A DNA stretch of 64,000 bases from Gemmatimonas phototrophica (GCF_000695095.2 NZ_CP011454.1:1426001-1490000); one strand, 5' to 3'; numbered from the stretch's first letter, positions 16,899-26,092 are shown. Notes: generated from the letters alone by a model not told the origin. Numbers and translations are program-made.

Positions 16899-17946
16899 TC
16901 TCATTGTCGTGCGTGGCCGTGGTACCGCACTGCGGGCAATACGGGTAGAACGCATTCTTTTTCGATGTGCACGTGGTGCACGAATCGAACAACCGTAGCC
17001 CGCAGTGCACACAAAAGTTGGCGGGACCGTTGGGGCCTTTGGTAATGGCGCGCTCACACCCGGGACAGACGCCCCCATCAATCCGTTTCACGGCGTCTTC
17101 ATACGGCATCGCCCGTCGCCGTTCCGCTTCGCTCCGCTGTTCCACCCGCTGGCGCTCCGCCAGGTAGCGACGCATGGCGCGAATGATGTACACGCCCACG
17201 ACGGCCGACGCGAGAATACCCACCCCATAGCGCACATAGCCGCCGTAGCTCGGCAGGTACGGAACCAGCTCCACGAAGAACGCAAAGACGGCGAAGAGGA
17301 CGAAGCCGCGGAGCAGCGGCCAGTAGTCACTCTTGCGTTTGCGTGCGACCAGCCATCCGGCCACCAACAGCAGTGGCAGCGTGAGTGCCAGACGTATGCC
17401 GAACGTGCGAAGCTCCTGCTGCAATCGCGACCGCTCAAACGGTGCCCGCGCGGCCAGGTCCAGCTCCACTTCCTGCTCGCGCACGAATTCCTGCGCCTGA
17501 CTGATCGCCAGCAGCGTGGCATCCAGTCGCTCCACCACCGACTCCGCAGTGCGTTCCACGGCTTTGAGGGAATCGAGAGCGCGGGTGCGCGATACCACTT
17601 CCGGATCCTGCTGCGGATCCGTGGTGGCCGTACGGGTGGCAATCCAATTGTTGAACTGCTCCTGCTGCGCACTGTACGCATTGCGGGCAACCGCGTGGTC
17701 CTGAATGGCGCGATCGCGCAGATCCTGCGTGCGTTTATTCTCCCCCAGCAGGGAATCCCGTCTGGCACGCAGCGGGGCCGCGCGCACCGGATCGACAAAG
17801 TCGGTAAGCGACAGCGTGGTGTCCACGCCGGGCAATTCACCCACGATTTTTCCGCCCAGGCCAATGAGGAACCCCGAGAAGACCAGGGAGACCACCCACA
17901 TGGCAATGGCAAAGAGCCGCTCGGGGACCCGCAGGAAACGGAACAT
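16876..17946 (-). CDS. Membrane protein with coiled coil and C-terminal double zinc ribbon
   Basis: A 356-residue protein of unknown function. Order: one N-terminal transmembrane helix (about 10-35); a 150-residue helical/coiled-coil extracytoplasmic segment rich in Glu, Arg and Gln; two or three further transmembrane helices (about 180-250); a basic helical stretch; and C-terminal zinc ribbons with CPGC, CVHCG, CTTC and CPQCG pairs. Such ribbons often act as regulatory or docking modules. It sits 3 bases downstream of the alpha/beta-hydrolase at 17950-18690 on the same strand, so the two are probably coexpressed. Confidence 0.68.
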   Translation of the reverse strand: MFRFLRVPERLFAIAMWVVSLVFSGFLIGLGGKIVGELPGVDTTLSLTDFVDPVRAAPLRARRDSLLGENKRTQDLRDRAIQDHAVARNAYSAQQEQFNNWIATRTATTDPQQDPEVVSRTRALDSLKAVERTAESVVERLDATLLAISQAQEFVREQEVELDLAARAPFERSRLQQELRTFGIRLALTLPLLLVAGWLVARKRKSDYWPLLRGFVLFAVFAFFVELVPYLPSYGGYVRYGVGILASAVVGVYIIRAMRRYLAERQRVEQRSEAERRRAMPYEDAVKRIDGGVCPGCERAITKGPNGPANFCVHCGLRLFDSCTTCTSKKNAFYPYCPQCGTTATHDNETISSAPR

Positions 17947-17949
17947 CGA

Positions 17950-18690
17950 TCAGACTCCAGCCGTGAGTTGTGCCGTCAGATCACTGACCTCGCGCGCCAC
18001 CACGGCGAGGTCCACCTTTTCAATGGGATGCGGTATGTCCGGCAACAACGAGGCGCGGGCCCGCGGCAAATGCGACGCGGCGGTTGTCGCGTCTTCGAGT
18101 GAAACACTGTCGTCGCGGCCGCCCACCAGCAGATGTACCGGGCAATGCACCGCACCCAAGGTCTCGCGCGTCAGCAACGGTTGCTCGCCCAGTTCGCACA
18201 ACATGGACGCGGTACGCTCCAGCAACAGTTCCCACCCGCCGGCGTGCATATGCCGTGCCGCCAACAGCTCGGCATACGCCGGCACCTTGGCGCGGATCAC
18301 CTCACTGTTCAATCGCGCGGCGGCCTGCTGCGCAATGGTTGGTGTCCAGTGCAACATGGTGCCCAACGTGACAATGCCACCAATGGTGCCTGGGGCCAAA
18401 TGTTCCAGCAGCAAGGCAACGTATCCCCCCATGGAGTAGCCAAACACCACCGGGCGAACCAGCGCCTTCGCGTGAACGTATTCCTGCAGCGCCATGGCAA
18501 ACGTACGCATGGAGAAAAGAAGGCCAGCCGGTAATTCGGTTCGACCATGCCCGGGCAATTCCAGGTTCAGAACTGAGGCATATTGCCGCTGGGCCTGCAA
18601 CGCCTCGGCAACGGGGCGCATCTGCTCGGCGCTGCCCAGCGCGCCGTGCAGTACGATCACCGACGGAACAAGCGGTTGAGGGGAAGTCAT
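17950..18690 (-). CDS. Alpha/beta-hydrolase (esterase/lipase-like)
   Basis: A 246-residue soluble alpha/beta hydrolase. The oxyanion block VLHGALGS is near residue 14, LPGHGRT near 46, and the nucleophile elbow GYSMGG puts the serine at about residue 86. An acid in GGRDDS and a histidine in IPHPIE complete the triad. Length and motifs fit the MenH/BioH/haloperoxidase-like group, but the substrate is not predictable. It begins at ATG 18690, divergent from the FHA-kinase operon with 139 bases between the start codons. Confidence 0.8.
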   Translation of the reverse strand: MTSPQPLVPSVIVLHGALGSAEQMRPVAEALQAQRQYASVLNLELPGHGRTELPAGLLFSMRTFAMALQEYVHAKALVRPVVFGYSMGGYVALLLEHLAPGTIGGIVTLGTMLHWTPTIAQQAAARLNSEVIRAKVPAYAELLAARHMHAGGWELLLERTASMLCELGEQPLLTRETLGAVHCPVHLLVGGRDDSVSLEDATTAASHLPRARASLLPDIPHPIEKVDLAVVAREVSDLTAQLTAGV

Positions 18691-18829
18691 GCGGCAGAGA
18701 TACCGCCCCGGCTACCGGTTTCGCCAGCCAGCCCGGCCAGCCGGTGCGCTGACTCCGGGGGCGAGGTTGTGTAGATTGTCCCTGTGATCCCACGCCGAGT
18801 GATTGTCCACCTGCGTCCGTGAATCCCGC
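18691..18829. promoter_or_regulatory. Divergent promoter region of the FHA-kinase operon
   Basis: 139 bases separate the hydrolase start (minus) and the FHA gene start (plus). Transcription of the plus-strand operon must begin here. I could not identify a convincing sigma-70 type promoter or operator; the stretch holds no gene. Confidence 0.35.
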
Positions 18830-19663
18830 ATGACCCCCGAGCTTTCGACTCTGCTGGCCATCCTGGCGGCGGGGATGGTCATCATTGCGGGCGGCGTGTA
18901 CTGGTGGATCAGCCGAACGCCCACGATTGAGCGACTCCCCGATGAGCCGCTGCCTCTCTTTGGTGGGCTGACCCCAGAGGAGCGGATGAGGTCGCCTTCG
19001 GCCGCCGCCGCCGCGGTGACGGCACAGGCAGCCGAACCCCGTCCGAGGACGCCACGCCCTGAGCCACCGCAGCCCCAACGGCCTGCAGTGCCTGCCGCGC
19101 CTGCTGCGTCGGCTCCTGTCCCTCCAGCCGACGTGCTCACGCGTTCCACGCCAGTGATACGCGAGTTCGTCACTGGGGCGCCGGCACCGTCATCGCCGTC
19201 CGCGGCAGCTGCTCCAGGCGCGTCGGTGCCGAGGGCGCCCAGCGAGGGGGTGGTGAGCAGTGCTGGTGTACCGGGGACCATGGTGGAGGGGCACGCGCTC
19301 CGCTTCAGTGTGCCCGCCGAAGGCACGCTTCAGTTTCTCCCCGGGCGACTCGAAATAGGCGCCGGGCTCGACGCCGGGCGTGAAATTCGCTTCGTGCGGG
19401 TCGACGGCCCCAACGGCATCGAAGTGACCTTCGGACGGGCTGAGGGCGAGTTGTACCGGCACATTCAGTTGCGCGACAAGACCGTGAGTCGGTCGCACGC
19501 GCGCCTGCAGTGGCGGGATCAGGTGTGGTATCTGCAGAACCTGTCACACACCAATCCGGTTGTGCATAACGGAGTGGAAATGGCCGGCGATGCGGTGCAG
19601 CCTCTGGCCGACGGTGACTCCCTGGAGATGGGCGAAGTGCTGTTCACGTTCCGGAGTCGCTGA
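18830..19663 (+). CDS. Membrane-anchored FHA-domain protein
   Basis: A 277-residue protein with one N-terminal transmembrane helix (about residues 3-27), a cytoplasmic Pro/Ala-rich linker (about 40-150) and a C-terminal forkhead-associated domain (about 185-277). The phosphothreonine-binding residues are present: FGR, SRSHA and the NLSHTNP...HNG loop. FHA domains dock phosphorylated threonines on partner proteins. The next gene, 3 bases downstream, is a Ser/Thr kinase, so the FHA protein probably reads its output, perhaps its autophosphorylated juxtamembrane region. The ATG at 18830 was preferred over an upstream alternative start at 18803 because it places the helix at the N-terminus. Confidence 0.85.
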   Translation: MTPELSTLLAILAAGMVIIAGGVYWWISRTPTIERLPDEPLPLFGGLTPEERMRSPSAAAAAVTAQAAEPRPRTPRPEPPQPQRPAVPAAPAASAPVPPADVLTRSTPVIREFVTGAPAPSSPSAAAAPGASVPRAPSEGVVSSAGVPGTMVEGHALRFSVPAEGTLQFLPGRLEIGAGLDAGREIRFVRVDGPNGIEVTFGRAEGELYRHIQLRDKTVSRSHARLQWRDQVWYLQNLSHTNPVVHNGVEMAGDAVQPLADGDSLEMGEVLFTFRSR

Positions 19664-19666
19664 GGC

Positions 19667-22237
19667 ATGGAGCCGCAACACGAAGCACAGGATGTCGGCG
19701 ACCTGGCCGACGAATACACGTTGCTCGGTGAACTGGGGCGCGGCGGCAATGCCATTGTGTACAAGGCCCGTGATCGTGCGCTCTTTCGCGACGTCGCCAT
19801 CAAGGTGGTCCGGCCGCGATTCGCCGCCACCGCCGACGAAGCGATTGCGCGTCTCGAACGCGAGGCCCGAACGGTTGCACGGCTGCAGCATCCCAACATC
19901 GTCACCGTGTATGCCGTCAAGCGTCTCAACGACGGCGGCCTGGCGCTGGTCATGCAACTGGTGCCCGGGCGTACCCTCAAGCAGGCCATACAGGATGATG
20001 GCCCCTTTGAGCCGGAGCGGGCGGAACGGGTCATCAAGGACATTGCGGAAGCGCTGGCATTCGCTCACGCCAATGGCGTGGTCCACCGGGATGTGAAGCC
20101 GGAGAATGTCTTCATGGACTCGGTGAGTGGCCGCGCCCTCCTCAGCGACTTCGGCATCGCCCACAACAACGAGTTCGATTCGCGTCTCACCATGACGGGA
20201 TCGGCAATCGGGACGCCTGCGTACATGGCGCCGGAGCAGATTGACGGTGCGCCCGCCAACGCGCGCTCCGATCTGTACAGCCTCGGACTGGTGGCGTGGG
20301 AGATGCTTTCGGGCGAACGGCCGTGGGCCGGTGATGCGCTGTACAACGTGATCTACAAGCAGAAGCACGAAGAGTTGCCGGCGATTGACTCCCTGCGTCC
20401 CGGTGCGGTCCCCGCCCGTCTGCAATACATCGTCGAACGGATGCTGCAAAAGCGCCCCGGTGCCCGATGGGCCGGCGCCGACGGGTTGCTGGCCGCGCTG
20501 AACGCCTGGGTTGTCCCCAGCGATTGGAAGCAGTGGGAAGAGTCGCACAAGCGGCGCCGCGACCGGGAAAAAGCTGCGCCCAAAATGCCGGTGAGGCGCG
20601 GTGACGCCAGCGAGGACGCGACGGTGCGATTTGCCCGTCCCACGTCCGGCGTGTCGCCCGCCGTCGTTCCCGAAGCGGACGTGGCGCTGCTCAAGGTGCC
20701 CACCGCGCCGTCGGTGCCCGTGGTGGATGACGACGCCGCGCCTTCGTGGGCCACGGACGCCGACGCCTCTTCAACTGGCCGTCGGTCCCGCTGGGTAGCC
20801 GTGGTCGCTCTGCTGGGGATCACCCTCGCCGGAGCCGCCTATGCCATGTACATGCGGCAGATGGGGCCCTTTGCGACGGTGTCGGGCAATGCGCTGGCCA
20901 TGACCGACGCCGCGACCGTGGAACTGCCGATTGTCAGTGATACCGCGCAGAGCGCGCCGTCGGTGCCAGTACCCACGTCGATGCCGACCGATAGCGGTGT
21001 CGCCGCTGCCGCTGCCGCCGATTCACAAGTGGTGGCCCAACGTCGGATCGACTCGCTTCGCGTTGACTCACTGGTTGCGGTGGCCCGCCGGGCAGAGCGT
21101 CGCGCGGCGCGGGCGGCCATTGGCGTTGCTCCACCAGCCGAAGCACGAGTGGCGGTTGCCGCGCCCACGGTGCGCGCCACCGACGACCCCGGAATCATCG
21201 CGGCAGGGGGGCGTCATTCGTGTGCGCTGGTGTCCTCCCGCGTTTTGTGTTGGGGGGCCAACGACCGCGGGCAGTTGGGTGACGGTGACGCCGAAGCGCG
21301 GAGCACCCCCGCGCCGATTGTGGGCGACCTCGAGTTTGTGCAGGTCACCACGGGACTTTCGCACAGTTGTGGCGTGGCCCGTGGGGGTGATGCGTATTGC
21401 TGGGGCGCCGATGATCGCGGGCAACTTGGCGACGCCACGTTTACCTCACGGTCCGCACCGGTCCGCGTGGCTGGCAACCAGACCTTTCGGTTGCTGCGGG
21501 CGGGGCAATACCACACGTGCGGGCTGACGACCGCCGGCGACGTGCTCTGCTGGGGCGCCAATGCCAACGGCCAACTCGGCGACGGGGGTACCAGCAATCG
21601 CTCGTCGCCGGTGTCGGTTGGCGGTGGGCTGCGCTTCGTGTCGTTGTCAGCTGGATGGAATCACAGCTGCGCCATTGCCTACGACGGGAAGGCGTATTGC
21701 TGGGGGGCCAACGCCAGCGGACAGCTGGGCAACGGCACCCGGACCGATACCCGCACGCCAACGGCGGTGAGCGCAGAGCAACGCTTTACCAGTATGGCGG
21801 CTGGTGCCACCCACACGTGTGCCACCGCCGATGGTGGAGAGACGTTCTGCTGGGGACGGAACAGCTACGGGCAATTGGGCACCGGTGGGACCGGCGATCA
21901 GGCCGTGCCAGCGCCCGTGTTCGGTGGTACGCGTTTCGCATCAGTGACCGTGGGCGGTGTGCATTCCTGCGGGCGCACACGCAGTGGCCAGGTCTTCTGC
22001 TGGGGGCGCAACGTGTACGGACAATTAGGGGACGGCACCAACGCCACGCGCGATGTCCCAACGCGGGTGGCGGGGAGTACGACATTCTCAGCGGTGCATG
22101 CCAGTGGTGCGCATACCTGTGCCACCGGCGGTGAAGACACGCTGTGGTGCTGGGGATTCAATGTGGAGGGGCAGTTGGGTGACGGCACGCGCAATCACCT
22201 GTCGCGCCCCACCCGTGTCGTGATGCCGGCCCGGTGA
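19667..22237 (+). CDS. Transmembrane Ser/Thr protein kinase with seven-repeat RCC1 beta-propeller
   Basis: An 856-residue receptor kinase. The N-terminal PknB-type kinase has GRGGNAIVYK, Lys46, HRDVKPEN (Asp142), DFG (161-163) and APE (188-190), so it should be active. A charged linker leads to one transmembrane helix (about 376-395), placing the rest outside the cytoplasm: an Ala/Ser-rich stalk, then seven RCC1 repeats of about 50 residues (508-856), enough for a complete seven-bladed propeller. Every repeat has a Cys in the H-[ST]-C motif and a second Cys in CWG about 9 residues later, so each blade could hold one disulfide. It likely senses an envelope or extracellular ligand and signals to the FHA protein encoded upstream. 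Its stop overlaps the next start. Confidence 0.92.
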   Translation: MEPQHEAQDVGDLADEYTLLGELGRGGNAIVYKARDRALFRDVAIKVVRPRFAATADEAIARLEREARTVARLQHPNIVTVYAVKRLNDGGLALVMQLVPGRTLKQAIQDDGPFEPERAERVIKDIAEALAFAHANGVVHRDVKPENVFMDSVSGRALLSDFGIAHNNEFDSRLTMTGSAIGTPAYMAPEQIDGAPANARSDLYSLGLVAWEMLSGERPWAGDALYNVIYKQKHEELPAIDSLRPGAVPARLQYIVERMLQKRPGARWAGADGLLAALNAWVVPSDWKQWEESHKRRRDREKAAPKMPVRRGDASEDATVRFARPTSGVSPAVVPEADVALLKVPTAPSVPVVDDDAAPSWATDADASSTGRRSRWVAVVALLGITLAGAAYAMYMRQMGPFATVSGNALAMTDAATVELPIVSDTAQSAPSVPVPTSMPTDSGVAAAAAADSQVVAQRRIDSLRVDSLVAVARRAERRAARAAIGVAPPAEARVAVAAPTVRATDDPGIIAAGGRHSCALVSSRVLCWGANDRGQLGDGDAEARSTPAPIVGDLEFVQVTTGLSHSCGVARGGDAYCWGADDRGQLGDATFTSRSAPVRVAGNQTFRLLRAGQYHTCGLTTAGDVLCWGANANGQLGDGGTSNRSSPVSVGGGLRFVSLSAGWNHSCAIAYDGKAYCWGANASGQLGNGTRTDTRTPTAVSAEQRFTSMAAGATHTCATADGGETFCWGRNSYGQLGTGGTGDQAVPAPVFGGTRFASVTVGGVHSCGRTRSGQVFCWGRNVYGQLGDGTNATRDVPTRVAGSTTFSAVHASGAHTCATGGEDTLWCWGFNVEGQLGDGTRNHLSRPTRVVMPAR

Positions 22238-25200
22238 TGCGCCGTGTTGCCACGCGCCTCCGGCGTGGGCTGGTGTACGTTGCCGCGCTATGGGCGACAA
22301 CCGCCTGCGCGGGGCTCTCGGAGATCACGGAGCCCAAGCCGCTCCTTGAACCAGTGGGATCGGTGAGTGTGACGCCGACGACGGCATCTGTCGTGGAAGG
22401 CAATACGACGGTGCTGCAGGCGCAGGTGTTTGACGAATTGGGAGGGGCGCTGACCGGACGCCCCTTGTTCTGGTCGAGTAGTGACAGTACGGTCGCTCGT
22501 GTGGCGCCCAACGGCGAAGTCACTGCACTGCGTGTCGGCAACGCGCAGGTGGCGGTGACGGCCGACGGGAAGAGTGCCGTTGCCGCGATCACCGTCTCCC
22601 GACGGGCCGTGGCGAGTGTACAGCTGTCGCCGCCAAGTCCCACGCTGTTTGTGAATGGGACCTTGTTGTTGCAGGCCAGACCGCTGGATGATCGCGGACA
22701 GCCGCTGAGCGACCGCTCCATATCGTGGCAAAGCAGTGACCCACGCATTGCCATTGTCGATCTCGCCGGGGTGGTGACTGGCCTCGCCCCCGGGACGGCG
22801 ACCATTACCGCCACCAGCGAACTGCGATCGGCAACGATCGGGGTGACCGTGGTGCCGGTCCCTACCGCGTCGGTGCAAGTCACACCCGGTCGAGACACGG
22901 TCATTGTCGGACAGTCCACGCAGCTCAGTGCCGTGGCACGTGATTCAGCGGGCAATGCGCTGGCTGAACGAAGTATTGGCTGGAGTACCAATGCCGGCAC
23001 CATTGCGACCGTGTCATCCACAGGACTGGTGCTGGGAGTGGCCCCAGGGACGGTGATCGTCACGGCGTCGAATGGTGGGCGGAGCGGTACGGCCGTGCTT
23101 GATGTCCTGCCGCGTCCCGTTGGAGCGGTCATCGTGTCGCCGTCGCAATCCGTTCTCACGGTGGGCCAGACACTCCGGCTCACTGTCCAGGTGACCGACC
23201 AAAACGGAACGCTGCTTCTTGGCAGACCGGTTGTATACGAGAGCAGTAACCCTACGGTTGCGCGAGTGGCGGCTGACGGCACCGTGTCTGCTGCGGCGGC
23301 TGGTACGGCTGTCATAACCGCCGTGAGTGAGGGGCGAACAGGTACAGCCTCGGTGTCCGTGTCGCCGTCGCCGGTGGCCCTAGTGCGTGTCTCACCGGCC
23401 AGCGTGAACGTGCTGGCCGGTACCACGACTCGACTGACCGCTGATGCGCTGGATGCGTCAGGGGCCGTGCTGGCGCAACGGGCCGTGACGTGGCTGAGCG
23501 GAGCGCCCGCTTTCTTTTCTGTGCGGGCCGATGGCACGGTGACGGCGCTGAGTCCGGGCGCCGGCGTGGTGTTTGCGTCGGCCGAAGGGCGCATCGGAAC
23601 GGCCGCAGTGGTGGTGCGCGGTGTGGCCGTCAATGCGGTGGTGCTTTCCCCGGCCGCTCCCGCGCTGTTTGTGGGCGATCTCCGCGACTTCACCGTAGCC
23701 GTACGTGATGTCAATGGCGCCGAGATCAGTGGGCGTGTGGTACAATGGGCCACGAGTGATCCAACCGTCGCGGTGGTGTCGAGTACTGGACGCGTGCGCG
23801 CGGTGGCACCAGGGACCGCCGTCATCAGCGCCACCGTTGACGGCGTTGCCGGGACGACCTCCGTCGTCGTGAGCGCGCTGCCGGTCGCCACGGTCAGCGT
23901 GGCGCTCACCGCCTCGACCCTGTTGCCGGGGCAGACGACTACCGCCACCGTCGTGGTGCGCAGTGCAGGCGGTGACGTCTTGACCGGACGCGCGGTGACG
24001 TGGACGAGTCTGACGCCGGCGGTGGCAACCGTTTCCGCCACCGGTACGGTCTCCGCCGTGGCGAATGGCACTGCGGTGATTCGGGCGACGGTCGAGGGGG
24101 TGAGTGGGCAGGCCACACTTACCGTAAGCCCAACGCCTGTGGCGTCGGTCTCAGTATCGCTGGCAGCCAGCAGTCTTTTTGTCGGTCAGACCACGCAAGC
24201 GACGGCCGTCACGCGCAGTGCGGCCAACGAGGTGCTGAGCGGTCGCGCGACTGCGTGGAGCAGTTCGAATGCAGCGGTGGCGACGGTATCCGCGGCTGGC
24301 GTGGTGACCGCGCTGTTGCCAGGGAGCGCCACCATTACCGCGACGAGTGAAGGGCAAAGTGGCACCGTCGTGGTGACGGTCTCGCTGGTGCCGGTAAACA
24401 GCGTGACGGTGGCGTTGGCCGCCAGCACGATAACGGTGGGGAGCAGTACCCAGGCGACGGCCACCTTGCGCGACACGTCCAACGCCACACTGACCGGTCG
24501 TGTGGTGGCGTGGAGCAGCAGCAACAGCAGTGTGGCTACGGTCAGTGGCGGCGGCGTCGTGTCGGCGGTGGCTCCCGGAACGGCCAGTATCACGGCGACC
24601 AGTGAGGGAAAGAGCAATGCGGCCACGGTGACCGTCACGCTGGTGCCGGTGGACTCGGTGGAGGCGCGCCTGGCTGACTCCACCGTCACCGTAGGTAGCA
24701 CGGTGCAAGGCACGGCCGTGCTCCGGGCGCTGGGCGGAGCCGTGCTCTCGGGTCGCCCCGTCACATGGGTGAGCAGCAACACGGCGGTCGCCACGGTGAA
24801 CAGCAGCGGGTTGGTGTCTGCAGTGAGCCCCGGCTCCACCACCATTACGGCCACCAGTGAGGGGAAGAGTGATGCGGTGACATTGCTGGTGGCCGCCGTC
24901 CCGGTGGCGTCGGTCACGGTGACGCTCAATCCCGGCAGCATTCAGGTGGGGGCGACCTCCACCGGCAGCGCGGTGACACGCGACGCCAGCAACAACGTGC
25001 TGACAGGGCGCACGGTCACGTGGGCGAGCAGCAACACCGGCGTCGCCACGGTGAACAGCAGCGGTGTCGTGACCGGCGTCAGCGCCGGCACGGCGACCAT
25101 TACGGCAACGAGTGAAGGGATCAACGGTACCGCGGATATCACCGTGACCGCGGTCCCCGTCGCCAGCGTGAATGTCACGCTCAATCCCACCAGCATCCAG

Positions 25201-25371
25201 GTGGGGGCGACCTCCTCCGGCAGCGCAGTCACACGCGACGCCAGCAACAACGTGCTCACGGGGCGCACCGTCACCTGGGCCAGCAGCAACACCGGCGTCG
25301 CCACGGTGAACAGCAGTGGTGAAGTGACGGGCGTGAAGCGCCGGCACGGCCACCATTACCGCGACGAGTGA
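22237..25371 (+). CDS. BIG2 Ig-like repeat surface protein, 5' part of a frameshifted gene
   Basis: This open frame encodes an N-terminal signal (lipoprotein-like, ending near TTACAG) followed by Ig-like group 2 (BIG2) repeats, each exactly 85 residues (255 bp), starting at 22351. Repeats 1-11 and most of repeat 12 are here. In repeat 12 one extra A at 25336 shifts the frame, so this reading ends in an unrelated 11-residue tail at 25371. The same repeats continue one frame over to 26092. The intact protein would be about 1,285 residues with 14 repeats. BIG2 domains usually form rod-like adhesins or spacers on the cell surface. The ATG at 22237 overlaps the kinase stop (TGATG), so it is translationally coupled. 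Confidence 0.8.
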   Translation: MRRVATRLRRGLVYVAALWATTACAGLSEITEPKPLLEPVGSVSVTPTTASVVEGNTTVLQAQVFDELGGALTGRPLFWSSSDSTVARVAPNGEVTALRVGNAQVAVTADGKSAVAAITVSRRAVASVQLSPPSPTLFVNGTLLLQARPLDDRGQPLSDRSISWQSSDPRIAIVDLAGVVTGLAPGTATITATSELRSATIGVTVVPVPTASVQVTPGRDTVIVGQSTQLSAVARDSAGNALAERSIGWSTNAGTIATVSSTGLVLGVAPGTVIVTASNGGRSGTAVLDVLPRPVGAVIVSPSQSVLTVGQTLRLTVQVTDQNGTLLLGRPVVYESSNPTVARVAADGTVSAAAAGTAVITAVSEGRTGTASVSVSPSPVALVRVSPASVNVLAGTTTRLTADALDASGAVLAQRAVTWLSGAPAFFSVRADGTVTALSPGAGVVFASAEGRIGTAAVVVRGVAVNAVVLSPAAPALFVGDLRDFTVAVRDVNGAEISGRVVQWATSDPTVAVVSSTGRVRAVAPGTAVISATVDGVAGTTSVVVSALPVATVSVALTASTLLPGQTTTATVVVRSAGGDVLTGRAVTWTSLTPAVATVSATGTVSAVANGTAVIRATVEGVSGQATLTVSPTPVASVSVSLAASSLFVGQTTQATAVTRSAANEVLSGRATAWSSSNAAVATVSAAGVVTALLPGSATITATSEGQSGTVVVTVSLVPVNSVTVALAASTITVGSSTQATATLRDTSNATLTGRVVAWSSSNSSVATVSGGGVVSAVAPGTASITATSEGKSNAATVTVTLVPVDSVEARLADSTVTVGSTVQGTAVLRALGGAVLSGRPVTWVSSNTAVATVNSSGLVSAVSPGSTTITATSEGKSDAVTLLVAAVPVASVTVTLNPGSIQVGATSTGSAVTRDASNNVLTGRTVTWASSNTGVATVNSSGVVTGVSAGTATITATSEGINGTADITVTAVPVASVNVTLNPTSIQVGATSSGSAVTRDASNNVLTGRTVTWASSNTGVATVNSSGEVTGVKRRHGHHYRDE

Positions 25372-25921
25372 AACGATCGACGGCACTGCCGACATAACCG
25401 TGACCGCCATTCCGGTGGACTCGGTCGAGGCCACGCTCGCCGACTCCACGATCGCGGTTGGACAAACCGTACAAGCGGCGGCCATCACGCGCGCCGCCGG
25501 CGGCGCCGTGCTCACCGGCCGCACCATCACCTGGGTCAGCAGCAACACCAGCGTGGCCACGGTCAACAGCAGCGGTCTCGTCACCGCACTCGACGTCGGC
25601 ACAGTGACCATCACTGCGACGAGCGAAGGAAAGAGCGATGAGGTCACGCTGGCGGTTGCTGCAGCCGTTGGCGCCTCTGTGGCGGTCACACTGAATCCCC
25701 CCACGATTCAAGTGGGCGAGACTTCCATGGGCACCGCAATCACCCGTGACGCAGGCAACAGTATGCCCAGCGGGCGCGCGGTGAAGTGGCGCAGCGACGA
25801 TACGGCCGTGGCTACCGTGTCCAATAGCGGCACCGTAACAGGCGTAGGTAGTGGCAGCGCTACCATCACCGCAAGCAGCCAGGGCGTGGATGGCCGTGCC
25901 GATATCACGGTCACGGCCACG
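24901..25921 (+). repeat. Near-identical 255-bp tandem repeats within the BIG2 gene
   Basis: Four 255-bp units begin at 24901, 25156, 25412 (after the extra base) and 25667. Units at 24901 and 25156 are almost the same at DNA level (long shared blocks such as GACGCCAGCAACAACGTGCT). The unit at 25412 resembles the one at 24646 instead (both PVDSVEA...LADST), and the 25667 unit resembles 24901. The pattern suggests block duplication within the array, creating sequence that could recombine. Confidence 0.75.
25336..25336 (+). other. Single-base insertion causing a +1 frameshift
   Basis: At the start of codon 61 of repeat 12 the sequence reads GTGAAGCGCCGG. The sister repeat (25079-25089) reads GTCAGCGCCGG, coding V-S-A-G. 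Removing one A restores the 85-residue phase with the downstream frame exactly. There is no homopolymer longer than two and no slippery heptamer, so a sequencing/assembly error or a real inactivating mutation is likelier than programmed frameshifting. Confidence 0.8.
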
Positions 25922-26092
25922 TCAGTCGAAGTACTCGAGGTTGCGTACTCCGAACTCCGGATTCCAGTGGGGCCGTCCGGGGTGAGTCGCGCGGTCACTC
26001 AACGCGAAGACGCAGCGAGTCGAGAGGGTCGCCTTGATGCTCTGACTCCCATGTCGGTAGCGGTCCCACCCGGTGCGGTGAATCATCCATGA
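25400..26092 (+). pseudogene. 3' remainder of the frameshifted BIG2 protein gene
   Basis: This frame continues the repeat array after the insertion at 25336: the end of repeat 12, repeats 13 (25412) and 14 (25667), and a unique 57-residue tail rich in Arg, Ser and Pro, ending at 26092. It has no ribosome-binding site or signal peptide of its own. As a separate protein it would be an incomplete Ig domain array, so it is best seen as the C-terminal part of the gene at 22237. Its stop overlaps the next gene's start (ATGA at 26089), which supports a once-continuous, coupled operon. Confidence 0.75.

Noticed and set aside
22158-24116. A 652-residue minus-strand open frame opposite the BIG2 gene (and a second at 24151-25704)
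   Set aside because: It is low-complexity Thr/Ala/Val sequence that mirrors the repeats of the sense strand. GC-rich repetitive genes leave long antisense frames open; no start signal or domain supports it.
25320-25350. Programmed ribosomal frameshifting at the BIG2 break
   Set aside because: No slippery heptamer or run of identical bases is present, and the sister repeat shows exactly one base fewer, so an insertion explains it better.
24901-25410. The 255-bp direct repeats as a mobile element or CRISPR-like array
   Set aside because: The repeats are in frame, encode Ig-like domains, lack spacers and are explained by protein domain duplication.
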